Part shown: in pieces, positions 29,531 through 39,182 of the stretch
Layout of the letters: every line of letters starts with the position of its first letter
How positions within the stretch are numbered: position 1 is the first letter of the stretch
Origin: Nemertoderma westbladi
Taxonomy: Eukaryota > Xenacoelomorpha > Nemertodermatida > Nemertodermatidae
Length of the DNA: 39,182 bases
Assembly: GCA_032718475.1 (NCBI GenBank)
Contig: JAUCBJ010008269.1
Span: forward strand, 1 to 39,182
Direction: 5' to 3'
The notes under the pieces: generated by a model
Databases searched by the model: none
The model's input: the letters and a program-made list of their open reading frames with translations, nothing else
Told to the model about the DNA's origin: nothing
Made by a program: the position numbers and the translations under genes

Positions 29531-31061
29531 TTCAAGATTATACTACTACTACTACTACTAGTATCGGCATGCTGCATTGCAGCTGCATTTTTAAGAATGC
29601 TGTGTCGGCTTGTCGACAAAATTGCGCCGTCACAACTCCCTATCACCCATGACATTTGCTAGATCATCCGCATCGTCAAGGCCAGTGTCCTTTAAGATGC
29701 GTCTCAAGAAAGTCATGGGCTGTCCACCATACTTATTCACTCCATGAGGCTGCCAAAGTACAATATTATGCACTGGCTGGAACTCACGGCGAAAGCAATG
29801 TCCTGCAAAGCGGAGGCGATTTTGTTCTAGTGTCAAGCTTGGGGGAACCAATGAGACACCTCCAATGTTATATAGTGTCTGGTTGGAGATGTGTGCATTG
29901 TACTTGACACAATGAACCCGGCGTAGCATTCTTGTGAATGTGCCATCCAGAGATTTGGTGTCCTCAGCAGTTAGAGCCCAGCATGGACTCCCATAGAGGA
30001 GTACTGGAACTACTGCTGCTCTAAATAATCGGACCTTAAGTTTCCGATTAATTCTCGGTGACTTCCAAATCCTGGAAAGCCTATTCAAGGCTGCCCATGC
30101 CTTTCCCTTACGTATTCGAAGGTCCTCACCTGACTTCCGGATCCAGAATCCCAGGTAACAGAAGTCGTCCACATGCTCAAACATATCATCCTTTGAGCTT
30201 ATGCTCATCCGATCAAAGACTTGCTGAGAACTTTCAAAGTTAACTGTCAAAATTTTGGTCTTTCTGGAGTTAATAAAAAGACCAACACTAGAAGCAGCAT
30301 GTTCTAATGAGCTGAGGAGCCGTTGGGCTCCGTCTAGTGATTCTGAGAGTACTCCTAAGTCATCAGCAAAGTCTAGATCGGTTAGGTACTTGGCAGGATT
30401 TCCTCGACTCCTGGAGCCAGTAGGTGGAGTTATCATCACCACATCATCATTATGATGATCTTAGGACATGCGTAGAACATAGTCAACCACAATTATGAAC
30501 ACGAATGGTGCAAGTGTGTCTCCCTGGAGGACGCCCCATAACACTTCAAATGGTTCTGTGTCACCATCAACAGTAGACACAAATGTTGTCGAACCATCGT
30601 ATACTGATCTGATTTCTGCAATAATTTCATCAGGAATCCCATATAATGAAAGTATGCTGAACATACGTGAGCGGGAGACTGAATCAAAGGCCTTGAAGAA
30701 GTCAACAAAGATAACAGCCAGATGCCTGTCTGTCTTTTTTGATAACTCTTCAATTATCCTTCTAAGTGCCAAAATGGGCTCCATGGTGCCACGACCTTTA
30801 CGGAACCCATTCTGATTTCCACGGAGCAGTCTCTCAATGGGATCCCTGATGCGATTTAATAGAATTCTATTATATAGCTTTGCAGCAATCGAGATCAATG
30901 AGATTCCCCGAAAAGAACCATAGAGTGTTAGGTTGCCCTTCTTGGGAACTGGCACCAACTTATTTGTTTTCATTTCTTGTGGGTCTCTTGTTGTACGGTT
31001 CATGTCTACTATGATGGGAATTCATGTTCAATTCATTCATACATGTTCCTTCAAGATTATA
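29531..31061 (-). mobile_element. LINE family B, longest copy, with 12-bp TSDs
   Basis: TTCAAGATTATA at 29531-29542 and 31050-31061 brackets the element (29543-31049). Read on the minus strand it runs from PVPKKGNLTLYGSFRGISLI through NQNGFRKGRGT, FVDFFKAFDS (motif A), LQGDTLAPFVF (motif B), LDFADDLGVLSE (motif C), LNRLSRIWKSPRINRK, LLYGSPCWAL and RRILKDTG, to a (TAG)n tail. The frame is the same throughout but TAA at about 30461 and TGA at 29630 (Trp in the sister copy) interrupt it. The endonuclease is missing through 5' truncation. Confidence 0.85.
29543..31003 (-). pseudogene. family B reverse transcriptase (two nonsense codons)
   Basis: The open parts are 30461-31003 and 29630-30442 in one frame. 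Motifs A, B and C are intact. The C-terminal region has FAGHCFRRE and a conserved WQPHG...GGQPMTFLRRIL block shared with every other copy here. Confidence 0.8.
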
Positions 31062-31186
31062 AAAAATATGGAGGAAATTAAAAAGGATTGGATTGATGTA
31101 GTTCAGCAAGGGTTGATATAATACAGGTTTATAAAGTTCAGGTTTACAACTAACAGTGGTTACATGGTTCGATTTCATGAAATAAA

Positions 31187-31245
31187 CGTATCGTATCTGG
31201 CTACGTATCGTATCTGGCTACGTATCGTATCTGGCTACGTATCGT
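31187..31245. repeat. 17-bp tandem repeat, 3.4 units
   Basis: The unit CGTATCGTATCTGGCTA is repeated without change. Confidence 0.9.
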
Positions 31246-31330
31246 AAAAACTACAAATATTTTGAATTGATCGAATAAGTAATTTAAACATTACTTTGGC
31301 AATAATTGACGCGGAAATTATTTGGAATTC

Positions 31331-31407
31331 GCTACGGACAGGGATCGAACCTGTCTCTTCGATTTTGCGTCCAGCTTACCAATCCATCACGGGTGCGGTC
31401 CCGTAGT
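31331..31407 (-). tRNA. tRNA-like sequence (probable tRNA pseudogene or SINE head)
   Basis: On the minus strand a 77-base unit has a 7-bp acceptor-like stem (ACTACGG with CCGTAGC, first pair mismatched). It has a perfect 5-bp T stem with TTCGATC loop (ACAGG/CCTGT) and a B box GGTTCGATCCC. The A box TGATGGATTGG is off consensus at one position. I could not form a clean anticodon stem, so no isotype is given. Confidence 0.4.
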
Positions 31408-32800
31408 TACAGCAACAGTAGAGTTTTAGGCGTTCGATATTCTCTCATATACGACGCCTCTAATGAGAAATAACAATAAACATTGATACATTATAGTGAA
31501 TGCAGCTGTAACCACCACTGATAGATAACCACAGACTATTTTGCAGATGTTACTATAAAATCCTGCGGTCTTTACGCTAGCATTTTTAATCGCATGCAGT
31601 ATGTATGAGTAAGCTTAAAGCTTTCTATAACATCGAAATCCCCGGCTGTGTGCTTTGTATGAACTATTGCGCTGGCTGTATAGCTCGATATATATGCATT
31701 CATTATACATTAATTACCCATCATTGCATACGTACTACAGTATACTGCGCCATCCCAATTGTGATATTCAAAATAAAATGGTTATGTAGATTTATAATGG
31801 GACCATATGGGCAGTATACTCTGCTACATGAGTTATGCATGTGCTATGCGTGGAGTGATTACAAGCTGCCCTGTACAGAAAATATTTAAAAATAGAACGC
31901 TGTAGGAATGGAAGAATATAATTCCCTAGGCAATATTAATAAATCATACCATGTCAGGTATAATAATATATTATGAAATTTTGCTTCTTCGTAGCAAAAT
32001 ATAGCCATTCATTTATTGTGTTTAGTGTTATTATGGAGTTGGATTTTCTACTGTCGGAGAGATAACGTAAAATGCAGAAATTTATTACAATTTTTACAAA
32101 GTGGTGATTTTTTAAAGACTTTCAAAAATGATAAAAATTTATTGGAATAAATAACATCATAGTCAGAGTTATTGTATTATAACATAGTCATTGACTTGTA
32201 GTGTTTCAAAGCCTCACCTTTTACTGTTTTTTATTTTCGATTATGAAAGATAAGAAGTGTTACAAACCATTGCGTTTTTCATTTTAACTTCAAAGAATAT
32301 CCATTTGTAATTTAAGTAAGGTTGTTACGTGAGTGGAGACTGGGGAGATATAATGTACAGTAAGGAAGGACCTTGCATTATAGATGCGGCGGCTCTAGTT
32401 CACTCACAATAATCTTAGGTATTTTCAACCATCGAAAGGAGACATGCAATTGATGCAGCTAATCCTCGTGCACGCATTAGCTATGCCACTTGTTGAGTCA
32501 GAGAAAAGCCATACACCGTATTGCACTTAACGATTGTTTAAATATTTATGGAAAATACCTGTCGTTTATAATAGCTGCAGTATAATAGGGAGAAAGCAAT
32601 GTTGATTTATTTATTTCTGAATAACGTTGTTTTTTTGGTTGGTTTCTTTGCTAGCTAATGTAAATCACTTACCTGTAATCTCTTGTTGAATACTCACTCA
32701 CTCAGGGTAAATAGGGCAGTACTTTATGTAAATGCATTGACAGTAGCCTACAGTCGTCATCCACACAAGTAAACTGTATTATTCCTATTCTTTATTGCAG
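31408..32800. other. presumed intron or upstream DNA of the protocadherin gene
   Basis: AT-rich. The only open frame of note (31605-31889, 94 residues, Cys-rich) resembles nothing I know. It ends in a strong acceptor, TTCCTATTCTTTATTGCAG (32782-32800). Confidence 0.4.
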
Positions 32801-33027
32801 GTCGTTGAGTGTTGGATCTGGGCATTGACAGAAAGTAGGCAATACGACCGGCAGTCCTAATGCACCGGTAATTAACTACGACGTATGCCGCACACAATCC
32901 GGAAAGGAGACGACAAGCTCGATTAAACCGAGGACTTAAGAGAAAAAATACTACATGTCAAAGGCAACGTAGATATCAAATAACACTGAGTACTTCGTTC
33001 CACATAAAACAAACTAGCTATTGTTTA
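32801..33027 (+). other. 5' UTR part of the protocadherin exon
   Basis: It starts after the TTTATTGCAG acceptor and runs to the start codon, so at least one noncoding exon should lie upstream. Confidence 0.5.
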
Positions 33028-36000
33028 GTGATATCAAAGATGGTATATTTTGACAATATACTCTATATCCTATTAATGGGACTAGTCCAAAATTGCCTAT
33101 GCCAATCCGCGTTTATTCGATTTCACATTCTTGAAGAAAAGCCAGCTCGAACTCTTGTCGGCCATTTAAGAGACCAACTTAATGAAAATGAGAGAGAAGG
33201 TGTTCGATTTCGGGAGTTTGTTTTCAATGAGGAAGTTAAAAGCGATTTATTTGAAATAGGTTATAAAAACGGGGATATTATCACCAAGAGAGTGTTGGAC
33301 AGAGAGAAGATATGTCGTAACGATAATGGGAAGAGAAACTCGAAGCCTTGTTTACAAACTTTTATGGTGAAACTTGAACACAGTAGCGGGAAACTGGATG
33401 ACATCCGATCAGTTGAGATTGAGATAGTTGATATAAACGACAATAAACCAACATTTTCTTCACCGTTTCAGAATGCGACCATATTCGAAAATACCATGTC
33501 TAATATAATTTTTGACCCTGCAGAAGACATCGACACGGGATTTAACACAGTCACTCAATATTTGCTGACGGGCCCATATGCCAATCAATTCGTTGTAAAG
33601 AAGCAGAAAAATGGATTTCTGGAGCCGAGAATCGTTCCTCGCCAACGGCTGGATAGAGAATTTCGTTCCACTTACAATTTGAAGCTAATAGCTACGGATT
33701 TTGGGGAGCCAAGACTGCAAGGTGAAATGAGAATCCAAATACAAGTTCTTGATTTGAATGATAATTCCGCTGTGTTCGAATTCTCCAGTTACATTTGTAA
33801 CGTCACTGAAAATAACGCAATAGAACCAATACTAATCAGGGTGAAGGCTACAGATACAGATGATGGCGACAATGGTCGTGTTGAATATTCATTTAGTCAG
33901 AAAATGGATAAAGATACTGCAAGTAAATTTCATATAGATAAGTATGATGGTATAATTACTGCGACGAAAGTGTTGGATTTTGAGGAAATTCGGGAGTACA
34001 AGTTAGACGTCGTAGCTAAGGACCAAGGTAAATATTCCATTCCCGGGTCGGCCATTGTCAAGGTGAACGTCTTGGATGTAAATGATAACAAACCGGAAGT
34101 GGAATTTATTGCCCGCACTAGAATCAAAGAGACCAGTAACAACGTGACCACTCTTTTAGTTTCGGAGGATGTCAAAGTAGGCACGGTGGTAGGTATAATA
34201 ACTGTAAGCGATAATGATGGCGATGGTAATTCTGTACTTACACTTAATGTGTTGGAAAGCGGTAGTGATGGATTATCTGAGAGCAAGTTCTTTGGATTAA
34301 AACATTTGAGTGTTGGAACACATATGTTATATGTCATGAATGCTGTTGACCGAGAAAGTTCTCGCGCACATAATTTGACTATCACAGCTGAAGATAATGG
34401 TGTACCTTCCTTGAAATCAACAAAAAATATTTCTATTGAATTAATCGATATCAATGACACTCCTCCAAAATTCAGTGAAGATATTTATACCGTTGAAATT
34501 CGTGAAAACCAACCGGACACAGACATAACTGTAGTAACAGCTCACGATCCTGATCTCGGTGGTAGAAGTGTGATCTACTACTCTCTTTTGGATGACAATC
34601 AAGGTCTGTTCAAGATTAATCGTACTACAGGGGTTATTTCGATAACACAAAGCCAAGGTCTCGATAGGGAAAGGTTTCTATCCACCAATGGTATTATAAC
34701 ATTGACTGTGTTCGCCGAAGACATTGGTGATCAACCCAGCAAGTCCAATGCAACTCTCAAAATTATCATTGTTGATGAAAATGATAATTCTCCGCAGTTT
34801 CAGGGTAAATCTAGCGGAGTGCACACATTCTACGTTGCAGAAAACGAACCACTCGATACATATGTTGGAAGTCTGAATGCTCATGATATAGATGATACTA
34901 AACATAGTAGTCTTTATTACAAACTATATGAAAGTCCAGATTCTCAATTCTTCACAATTAACACTTCAACTGGCGAAATTTCCACTAACGCAATCTTTGA
35001 TAGAGAAAGGAAAAAATCCTACAAATTTTCGGTCCATGTCTGGGATGAAGGAACTTTCGGAAGAGGTAATAAAGCTGCTACTGAAGTTCACATTATCATT
35101 ACGGATGTAAATGATAACAAACCACTTATAACGTATCCAAAGAATAACACTGTAAAAAACGTTTCAAAGGACGCAGTACAGGGAACTCTAATAGTCAAAA
35201 TACTTTGTAATGATTCAGATATTCGTGAAAATAGTCAAATTGACTATTCCATTGAAAGCGGAGTAGAGCGTGGGAATTATCAGGGATTTTTCAATGTGAG
35301 TCCACTTGGTCAGTTGTATGTGCTTAAAACGCCTTATTATATGGTTGATCCTATACCACTTACGATAAAAGCCCAAGATCGTGGGACACCCAAACTCCAA
35401 GATGTTGTCGACATTATCATTATTATAACTATGCATCATGATAAGGACCCGGTAACCATTCTTTCTGAATTTAATACACCTGAGGTAACGGCTGTGGAGC
35501 CTAAAAACGAGAAAACGTCTAGTAAGTATAAGATTGTGTTAGCCGTGGCTATACTAGGAACTGTCGTTTGTTTAGTTATAGTGATTCTCATCGTAGTGAT
35601 TTTATACTTTCGGTATTATGACCGCAGACGGAGATACAAGCCAAGGGAACCCAAATCATCGCGGCGTAGGTCACCCCCAAATGACGCCCAGGTGGTTTAT
35701 AACAGAGGATTTTGTCTATCATGTCACAAACAACCACGACGGCATTGCATCAACGACACCTCGATAAATCGGTTGAGTTTCAACGGTGAGGAAAATCACA
35801 ACGACCTCGGCAATGAGAGGCCGGCATCCCCATCATACACTGATAAATCCTCTCACGATTACAGCACAATCCTTCCATCACAGATAAAAATACAGATTCA
35901 GAAATCGCAGCGTTCATTTCCCCATCAGACGCACCACCCGCTGCTTTCCGACGAGGAATTGATGCAGAACTTCCGCCGGGATCAACCAGATGGGGAGGAC

Positions 36001-36732
36001 TTGGGCGAGGGAGGCGCGCAGCGGATGGGTGAGGAGGTGGCATTACCATACCGGTGGCCATTGGGCCACAGCAGTAGAGCTGGAATGAGATACCAGGATG
36101 ACGACACTGATTATGATGATGGACCATCGGATTGCAAACGGAAACACCTTGTGGTGACCGTTTCGGCAGGTGGGATGCAACTACCTAATACTGCCATTAT
36201 GGGTGGCTCACCACCAGCGTCACTGCTTCATTCTGGGTCCACCTTCGTGGGCAATCCACCCCGCCGCACCGCCAGTTCCCGCTCCATTGCCTCCAAGGGT
36301 CGCTGTCGCAAGTCGCAAGAGAATCTTGCGTCGACTAGTCCACGACGCACTATAGCTGGGATAAAACGACCCCACCTCTCCGATGCCAATGATGTCTGGG
36401 GCCTCCCAGCGAATAACTCATTCCTCCCCCTTGGGACTACTCCCCCGTCGGCAGATCGCACAGTCTCCGCTGCTAAAAAAACTCAATCGGTCACCAACCT
36501 CAACCGCCACAGTCACATATATGATGACACAACTACACCAACACCGAAACCGCACCACCCAGTAGAATTATCCAACGTACCAATGGGGGAGCATACTTGG
36601 TTGCGACAATGCGCTGTGCCATTCACGGAATTACCATCAGGTGGTGTACGTAACCGTAGTCAAACTGATGAGTACTCTGGATCGCTGCAAAGGGGCCACA
36701 AACGCGGAAAGTCGTTTTCTGAGCGTCTCTAG
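33028..36732 (+). CDS. protocadherin, delta-1-like, seven EC repeats
   Basis: A single 1,234-residue exon, complete from signal peptide (ILYILLMGLVQNCLCQS, residues about 10-27) to stop. Calcium-binding linkers DxNDN end EC1 to EC6 at residues of about 135, 242, 349, 473 (DINDT), 581 and 692. EC7 ends without one, as usual for the last repeat. EC1 has the protocadherin DREKIC...KPC cysteine pair, though with 11 residues between the cysteines. The TM segment is at about 833-858 (IVLAVAILGTVVCLVIVILI), followed by the basic stop-transfer DRRRRY. The cytoplasmic part (some 375 residues) is rich in Ser, Arg, Pro and His. I do not see a clear RRVTF phosphatase-binding motif. Seven EC repeats and a large-exon ectodomain fit delta-1 protocadherins, which mediate homophilic cell adhesion. 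The start could also be the Met four codons later. Confidence 0.9.
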   Translation: MISKMVYFDNILYILLMGLVQNCLCQSAFIRFHILEEKPARTLVGHLRDQLNENEREGVRFREFVFNEEVKSDLFEIGYKNGDIITKRVLDREKICRNDNGKRNSKPCLQTFMVKLEHSSGKLDDIRSVEIEIVDINDNKPTFSSPFQNATIFENTMSNIIFDPAEDIDTGFNTVTQYLLTGPYANQFVVKKQKNGFLEPRIVPRQRLDREFRSTYNLKLIATDFGEPRLQGEMRIQIQVLDLNDNSAVFEFSSYICNVTENNAIEPILIRVKATDTDDGDNGRVEYSFSQKMDKDTASKFHIDKYDGIITATKVLDFEEIREYKLDVVAKDQGKYSIPGSAIVKVNVLDVNDNKPEVEFIARTRIKETSNNVTTLLVSEDVKVGTVVGIITVSDNDGDGNSVLTLNVLESGSDGLSESKFFGLKHLSVGTHMLYVMNAVDRESSRAHNLTITAEDNGVPSLKSTKNISIELIDINDTPPKFSEDIYTVEIRENQPDTDITVVTAHDPDLGGRSVIYYSLLDDNQGLFKINRTTGVISITQSQGLDRERFLSTNGIITLTVFAEDIGDQPSKSNATLKIIIVDENDNSPQFQGKSSGVHTFYVAENEPLDTYVGSLNAHDIDDTKHSSLYYKLYESPDSQFFTINTSTGEISTNAIFDRERKKSYKFSVHVWDEGTFGRGNKAATEVHIIITDVNDNKPLITYPKNNTVKNVSKDAVQGTLIVKILCNDSDIRENSQIDYSIESGVERGNYQGFFNVSPLGQLYVLKTPYYMVDPIPLTIKAQDRGTPKLQDVVDIIIIITMHHDKDPVTILSEFNTPEVTAVEPKNEKTSSKYKIVLAVAILGTVVCLVIVILIVVILYFRYYDRRRRYKPREPKSSRRRSPPNDAQVVYNRGFCLSCHKQPRRHCINDTSINRLSFNGEENHNDLGNERPASPSYTDKSSHDYSTILPSQIKIQIQKSQRSFPHQTHHPLLSDEELMQNFRRDQPDGEDLGEGGAQRMGEEVALPYRWPLGHSSRAGMRYQDDDTDYDDGPSDCKRKHLVVTVSAGGMQLPNTAIMGGSPPASLLHSGSTFVGNPPRRTASSRSIASKGRCRKSQENLASTSPRRTIAGIKRPHLSDANDVWGLPANNSFLPLGTTPPSADRTVSAAKKTQSVTNLNRHSHIYDDTTTPTPKPHHPVELSNVPMGEHTWLRQCAVPFTELPSGGVRNRSQTDEYSGSLQRGHKRGKSFSERL

Positions 36733-38476
36733 AGAGATTCACCAACTCGCAGATCAACTTAGGTGTCAACTTAAATTGGGTCTACATTTTCGACCTCCAA
36801 TTTGTGCTGTTTTATCATTCGGTTGTATTGGCGCAACGATTGATGCAGTGTGTAATATTTGCTGTGTGCTTGAAGAGTTAAACTATAATAGAAATTGAAT
36901 TTAGCACTAATTATGTTAAAAATTTTGGTTATTTTTTTTAGGCGTATGTATTTTGTATTCTTCTTATAACTCGAAAGTATATTCTACGACTAAAAATATA
37001 TCGGAAAAGTTTCCGCGCTGCATGGTTTCGGAAAGACTTTTCTAACATCCCATACAGTACAACTACGAAGACACAACAGGCCTAAATTGACCGCAAGTCA
37101 AAAAGTGATCTGCAGCGCAAATCCACCGCAAGTAAAATATAGTATCGTTTATTGGTTTGGTTTGAAAAAAACGTAAAAAAACCGCCACTATAACCTGCTC
37201 CTTTCCCTTACTGCTGTCAATCAAATTAAAATGTTTGTATAAACCCCCTAAACACATTTGGTCTTTGCGGTCATTATGCGTCATTGACTCAAGTTTTAAA
37301 ATATTGAAGACGAAACATTTTAGATGGACAGAATCCATAAACCTAACCTCTTTGATGACCAATATGTTGCGTCACACTTTACTACCTCAGAATCGTATTG
37401 TGTAACTATATATTACATCATCATGTTAGTAACTACTTTATTTTATGTCGGCATACCGGTTAATCGTTTCCAATGAATTGGTTAACCGTTATTTATCAAT
37501 CCATTTATTTGTCGTGTCCCATATAATTATTGTATATTATTTCTTACAAATATTAATGTATTTCACAGCTTGTAGTCGCATATTTTATTACATGAACGGT
37601 ATTGGCATCTCTTTTGAGTGTTTGTTTATGTCCTGAATGTCGTAATTTTATTTATAAATTGAAATTTTAAACATTAACATACCACGAATAATGCGGATTC
37701 ATTAAAGTTTATACTGTAGTAGGAAACGTTCTTACCAAAATTTCAACATTACTTAACGTTGTTGTTATTATTAACAGTTAGTTAGTTTTTAACAAACTAT
37801 AAGTCAAGAGGTCAACATATCACATTACAGCAGTACAATTAGTGGCGTAATGGAGAGAAGTAATGTAGACTTTACGACTTTAGAAGCAAAACTTTATAAG
37901 AAACCAAATCTAAAACTTGAAACTGATCTACGGTTATCACGCAAACCTCGGAAAAAATAATCTAAAGAAAACGTTAACGAAATAATTTTCGCCTCAGTAA
38001 CATTGTTTCCCAGAAGTAATGTGGTTGTTAAAATCAAGGCCATTCATTATTCGCTTCCTTCCATCCCAAAACCTAATTTAACAATTTAATATGGATAAAG
38101 TTTGGGATGTAAGGATTGTAGATCATTTATAGGGGTCAATAGAGAGGGTCATGGTTGGAGGGGTAGGGGCTTGACGCGATTTCAATCTCGGTGGATTAAC
38201 AATGCTAATTATAAATTAAGGGAAGGGAACAGGTTACAGTCACATATCATTCTAACCAAAACAATACGTTTTATTTTTTATTGTAGTCAGGTTTATATGC
38301 GTCGATCTTCCCTGGAGAGGGCGACAGTTTGATTGCGTTGAAAGTCTCCCCCCACCCCTCCCTATCTGCTACTTTATATTGTCTTTTTATATATATATAT
38401 AATATTGTCAAAATATAGGGTTGAATAAGAAGTAATATTATTAATTATAGTTTAATTTAATTATTAATTAATAATT
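36733..38476. other. 3' flank of the protocadherin gene
   Basis: AT-rich. ATTAAA at 37701-37706 is a possible poly(A) signal. Short frames here (37063-37362, 38102-38332) have no recognisable homology. Confidence 0.35.
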
Positions 38477-38709
38477 AGTACATCATAATCGAATTCTGCT
38501 CTGAGAAATATTTTATATATATATTTATAGTCATCAAACATGCTCACAATCAACACGATTTAATTCATCAAACAAAAAAAGTGAGAACTTAACAAAGTTA
38601 TTACTTTTCTTGTTTGATGAATTAAATCGTGTTGATTGTGAGCATGTTTGATGACTATAAATATTTATATAAAATATTTCTCAGAGCAGAATTCGATTAT
38701 GATGTACTA
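38477..38709. mobile_element. near-perfect hairpin element (about 100-bp arms)
   Basis: Bases 38477-38575 and 38610-38709 are inverted copies that differ only in a short AT run, around a 34-base loop. The ends GTACATCATAATCG/CGATTATGATGTAC with TA on each side suggest a Tc1/mariner-type MITE with TA target duplication. Confidence 0.75.
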
Positions 38710-39182
38710 AATAAATGACTTTTATCTCAAGTTGACGGATTGTGTATACATTTTTTAGCTGTAGGCCTACACGACGGTAAGGGTAAGATGTTATTTGGTA
38801 CAATTTCGTATTTATATGTATGTGATTGAAAATGACGTTATAATTTTGCTGTTTGCTACTACATAGATGTTGTCTGATTATTTTATATTATTGTTAACTT
38901 CTCTCGATTTGTTACTGATAATTAATAAATTATTATTTTTTACACTCATTTTCTTGTCAATTTCACTTTTTTTGTCAAGTTCAGATTTATCCATTTAAGT
39001 TCAATCCAATTCAGCACCGGATTCACATTGGAGTTCGGCGATTTATTCGAGTTAAACTTCTGTACACCTTGAAAATTACACAATTTATATTAAAGAAAAA
39101 CCACCACAGTAACTACTGTTATAATACTGTAGCATACCGGTGGTATTGGAAGAAAACCTACGTGGAATTCGAAATCAAGGCT
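38710..39182. other. no gene seen
   Basis: AT-rich to the window end, with a TAGGCCTA at 38763. Confidence 0.4.

Noticed and set aside
36660-36700. CTGATGAG inside the protocadherin gene as a hammerhead core
   Set aside because: No stem II or GAAA follows in the required spacing.
1-39182. CRISPR arrays, bacterial operons, riboswitches
   Set aside because: The sequence is eukaryotic. The tandem arrays have no unique spacers and no bacterial gene layout is present.

Overview
This is AT-rich eukaryotic nuclear DNA from a multicellular animal. The evidence is an NMDA-receptor gene split by GT-AG introns, a seven-repeat protocadherin, an animal-type mitochondrial ATP synthase subunit e, RTE-like LINEs, tRNA-like sequences and many foldback elements. 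The palindromic octamer TAGGCCTA recurs and the genes look deuterostome-like, so I favour a marine invertebrate deuterostome such as an echinoderm. That is inference, not proof.

Layout, left to right. At 1-2.1 kb there are degenerate tandem repeats, a LINE reverse-transcriptase tail, a G21 run and a second decayed RT fragment. At 2.74-3.12 kb a 357-bp insertion with 14-bp target-site duplications carries a candidate minimal hammerhead ribozyme. At 3.16-4.50 kb, minus strand, is an intronless MFSD11/UNC93-like transporter whose reading frame contains a palindromic insertion. A 1-kb, 21-bp minisatellite follows at 4.89-5.90 kb, then tRNA-like sequences and a LINE tail.

From 6.68 to 11.52 kb, plus strand, lie the last five coding exons of a GluN1-like glutamate receptor subunit. 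They are too short and dispersed to show as long ORFs, but every intron phase joins and they encode the end of the S2 ligand-binding lobe, TM4 and a short C-tail. Their introns hold foldbacks, a TIR element with its own minisatellite, and one copy of a dispersed repeat. At 14.16-15.97 kb two related LINEs are nested, each with its own target-site duplication. A mitochondrial ATP synthase subunit e-like gene sits at 17.74-18.08 kb on the minus strand.

From 18 to 32.8 kb I recognise no complete gene. The stretch holds an 800-bp foldback, minisatellites, LINE copies (the best at 29.5-31.1 kb, minus strand, 12-bp TSDs), small foldbacks and a GC-richer patch at 26.8-27.0 kb that could be an upstream exon. 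From 33.0 to 36.7 kb, plus strand, one exon encodes a complete 1,234-residue delta-1-like protocadherin. The right end holds a near-perfect 230-bp hairpin element.

The genes do not form a pathway. Two (GluN1-like, protocadherin) are neuronal or adhesion surface proteins, one is a membrane transporter-like protein and one is mitochondrial. What they share is heavy mobile-element traffic in introns and flanks.
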